Positions 6,375 to 6,411 of a DNA stretch of 6,411 nt are shown here, piece by piece. Below the pieces are notes generated by a model that was given only the letters and a program-made list of their open reading frames with translations, had not been told where the DNA came from and searched no databases. The stretch spans positions 15,088 through 21,498 of the forward strand of contig DLVS01000167.1 in assembly GCA_003445095.1 (NCBI GenBank). Direction: 5' to 3'. The stretch is from Verrucomicrobiales bacterium. GTDB taxonomy: Bacteria; Verrucomicrobiota; Verrucomicrobiia; Limisphaerales; UBA9464. The position numbers and the translations under genes are program-made. The stretch's first letter is position 1. Every line of letters starts with the position of its first letter.

Positions 6375-6411
6375 GCAACAACGCGCTGGATGAATTCGAC
6401 GCGTCACTGCG

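Overview
The window is a GC-rich bacterial chromosomal segment that most resembles Verrucomicrobiota, probably the Pedosphaera/Limisphaera side. This is inferred from protein style: a secreted protease carrying PKD, carboxypeptidase-regulatory-like and jelly-roll modules with a 'SWP..FTGYSLQ..' C-terminal strand motif; a CBS/MgtE-type transporter of a kind I associate with this phylum; and an exported Dabb protein. No rRNA, tRNA, CRISPR array, transposase or phage gene is visible.

Layout. (1) Positions 1-3137, minus strand: one uninterrupted reading frame, cut by the left edge, for an exported M11-like (gametolysin-type) metallopeptidase of more than 1045 residues. Every plus-strand frame in this stretch is a shadow of it. 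(2) 3138-3353: a divergent intergenic region with a near-perfect GC hairpin. (3) 3354-3805, plus strand: the decayed remnant of a CBS/MgtE-type divalent-cation transporter. It shows three small deletions that change frame and one large internal deletion, so only the start of the first CBS domain and the last membrane helices remain. (4) 3895-4317, plus strand: an intact small exported Dabb (alpha/beta-barrel) protein. (5) 4318-4444: a short convergent intergenic region with a 9-bp inverted repeat. (6) 6117 down to 4445, minus strand: a tight two-gene unit, a Rossmann dehydrogenase with a phosphogluconate-dehydrogenase-like C-terminal region followed after 14 nt by a sugar-phosphate-isomerase/epimerase-type TIM barrel. 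(7) 6118-6411: no confident gene; a 47-codon minus-strand ORF and two abutting GC hairpins that look like an interspersed palindromic repeat or terminator.

How the genes work together. The only clear partnership is the minus-strand pair. Its fold combination matches a two-step sugar-acid pathway (oxidation/isomerisation, then a TIM-barrel lyase or epimerase), and the D-apionate oxidoisomerase / 3-oxo-isoapionate decarboxylase pair is a plausible but unproven model. The protease, the transporter remnant and the Dabb protein have no evident functional link. I do not see a clear-cut new defence or mobile system. The most distinctive items are the decayed transporter, the dehydrogenase/TIM-barrel pair and the palindromic repeats.
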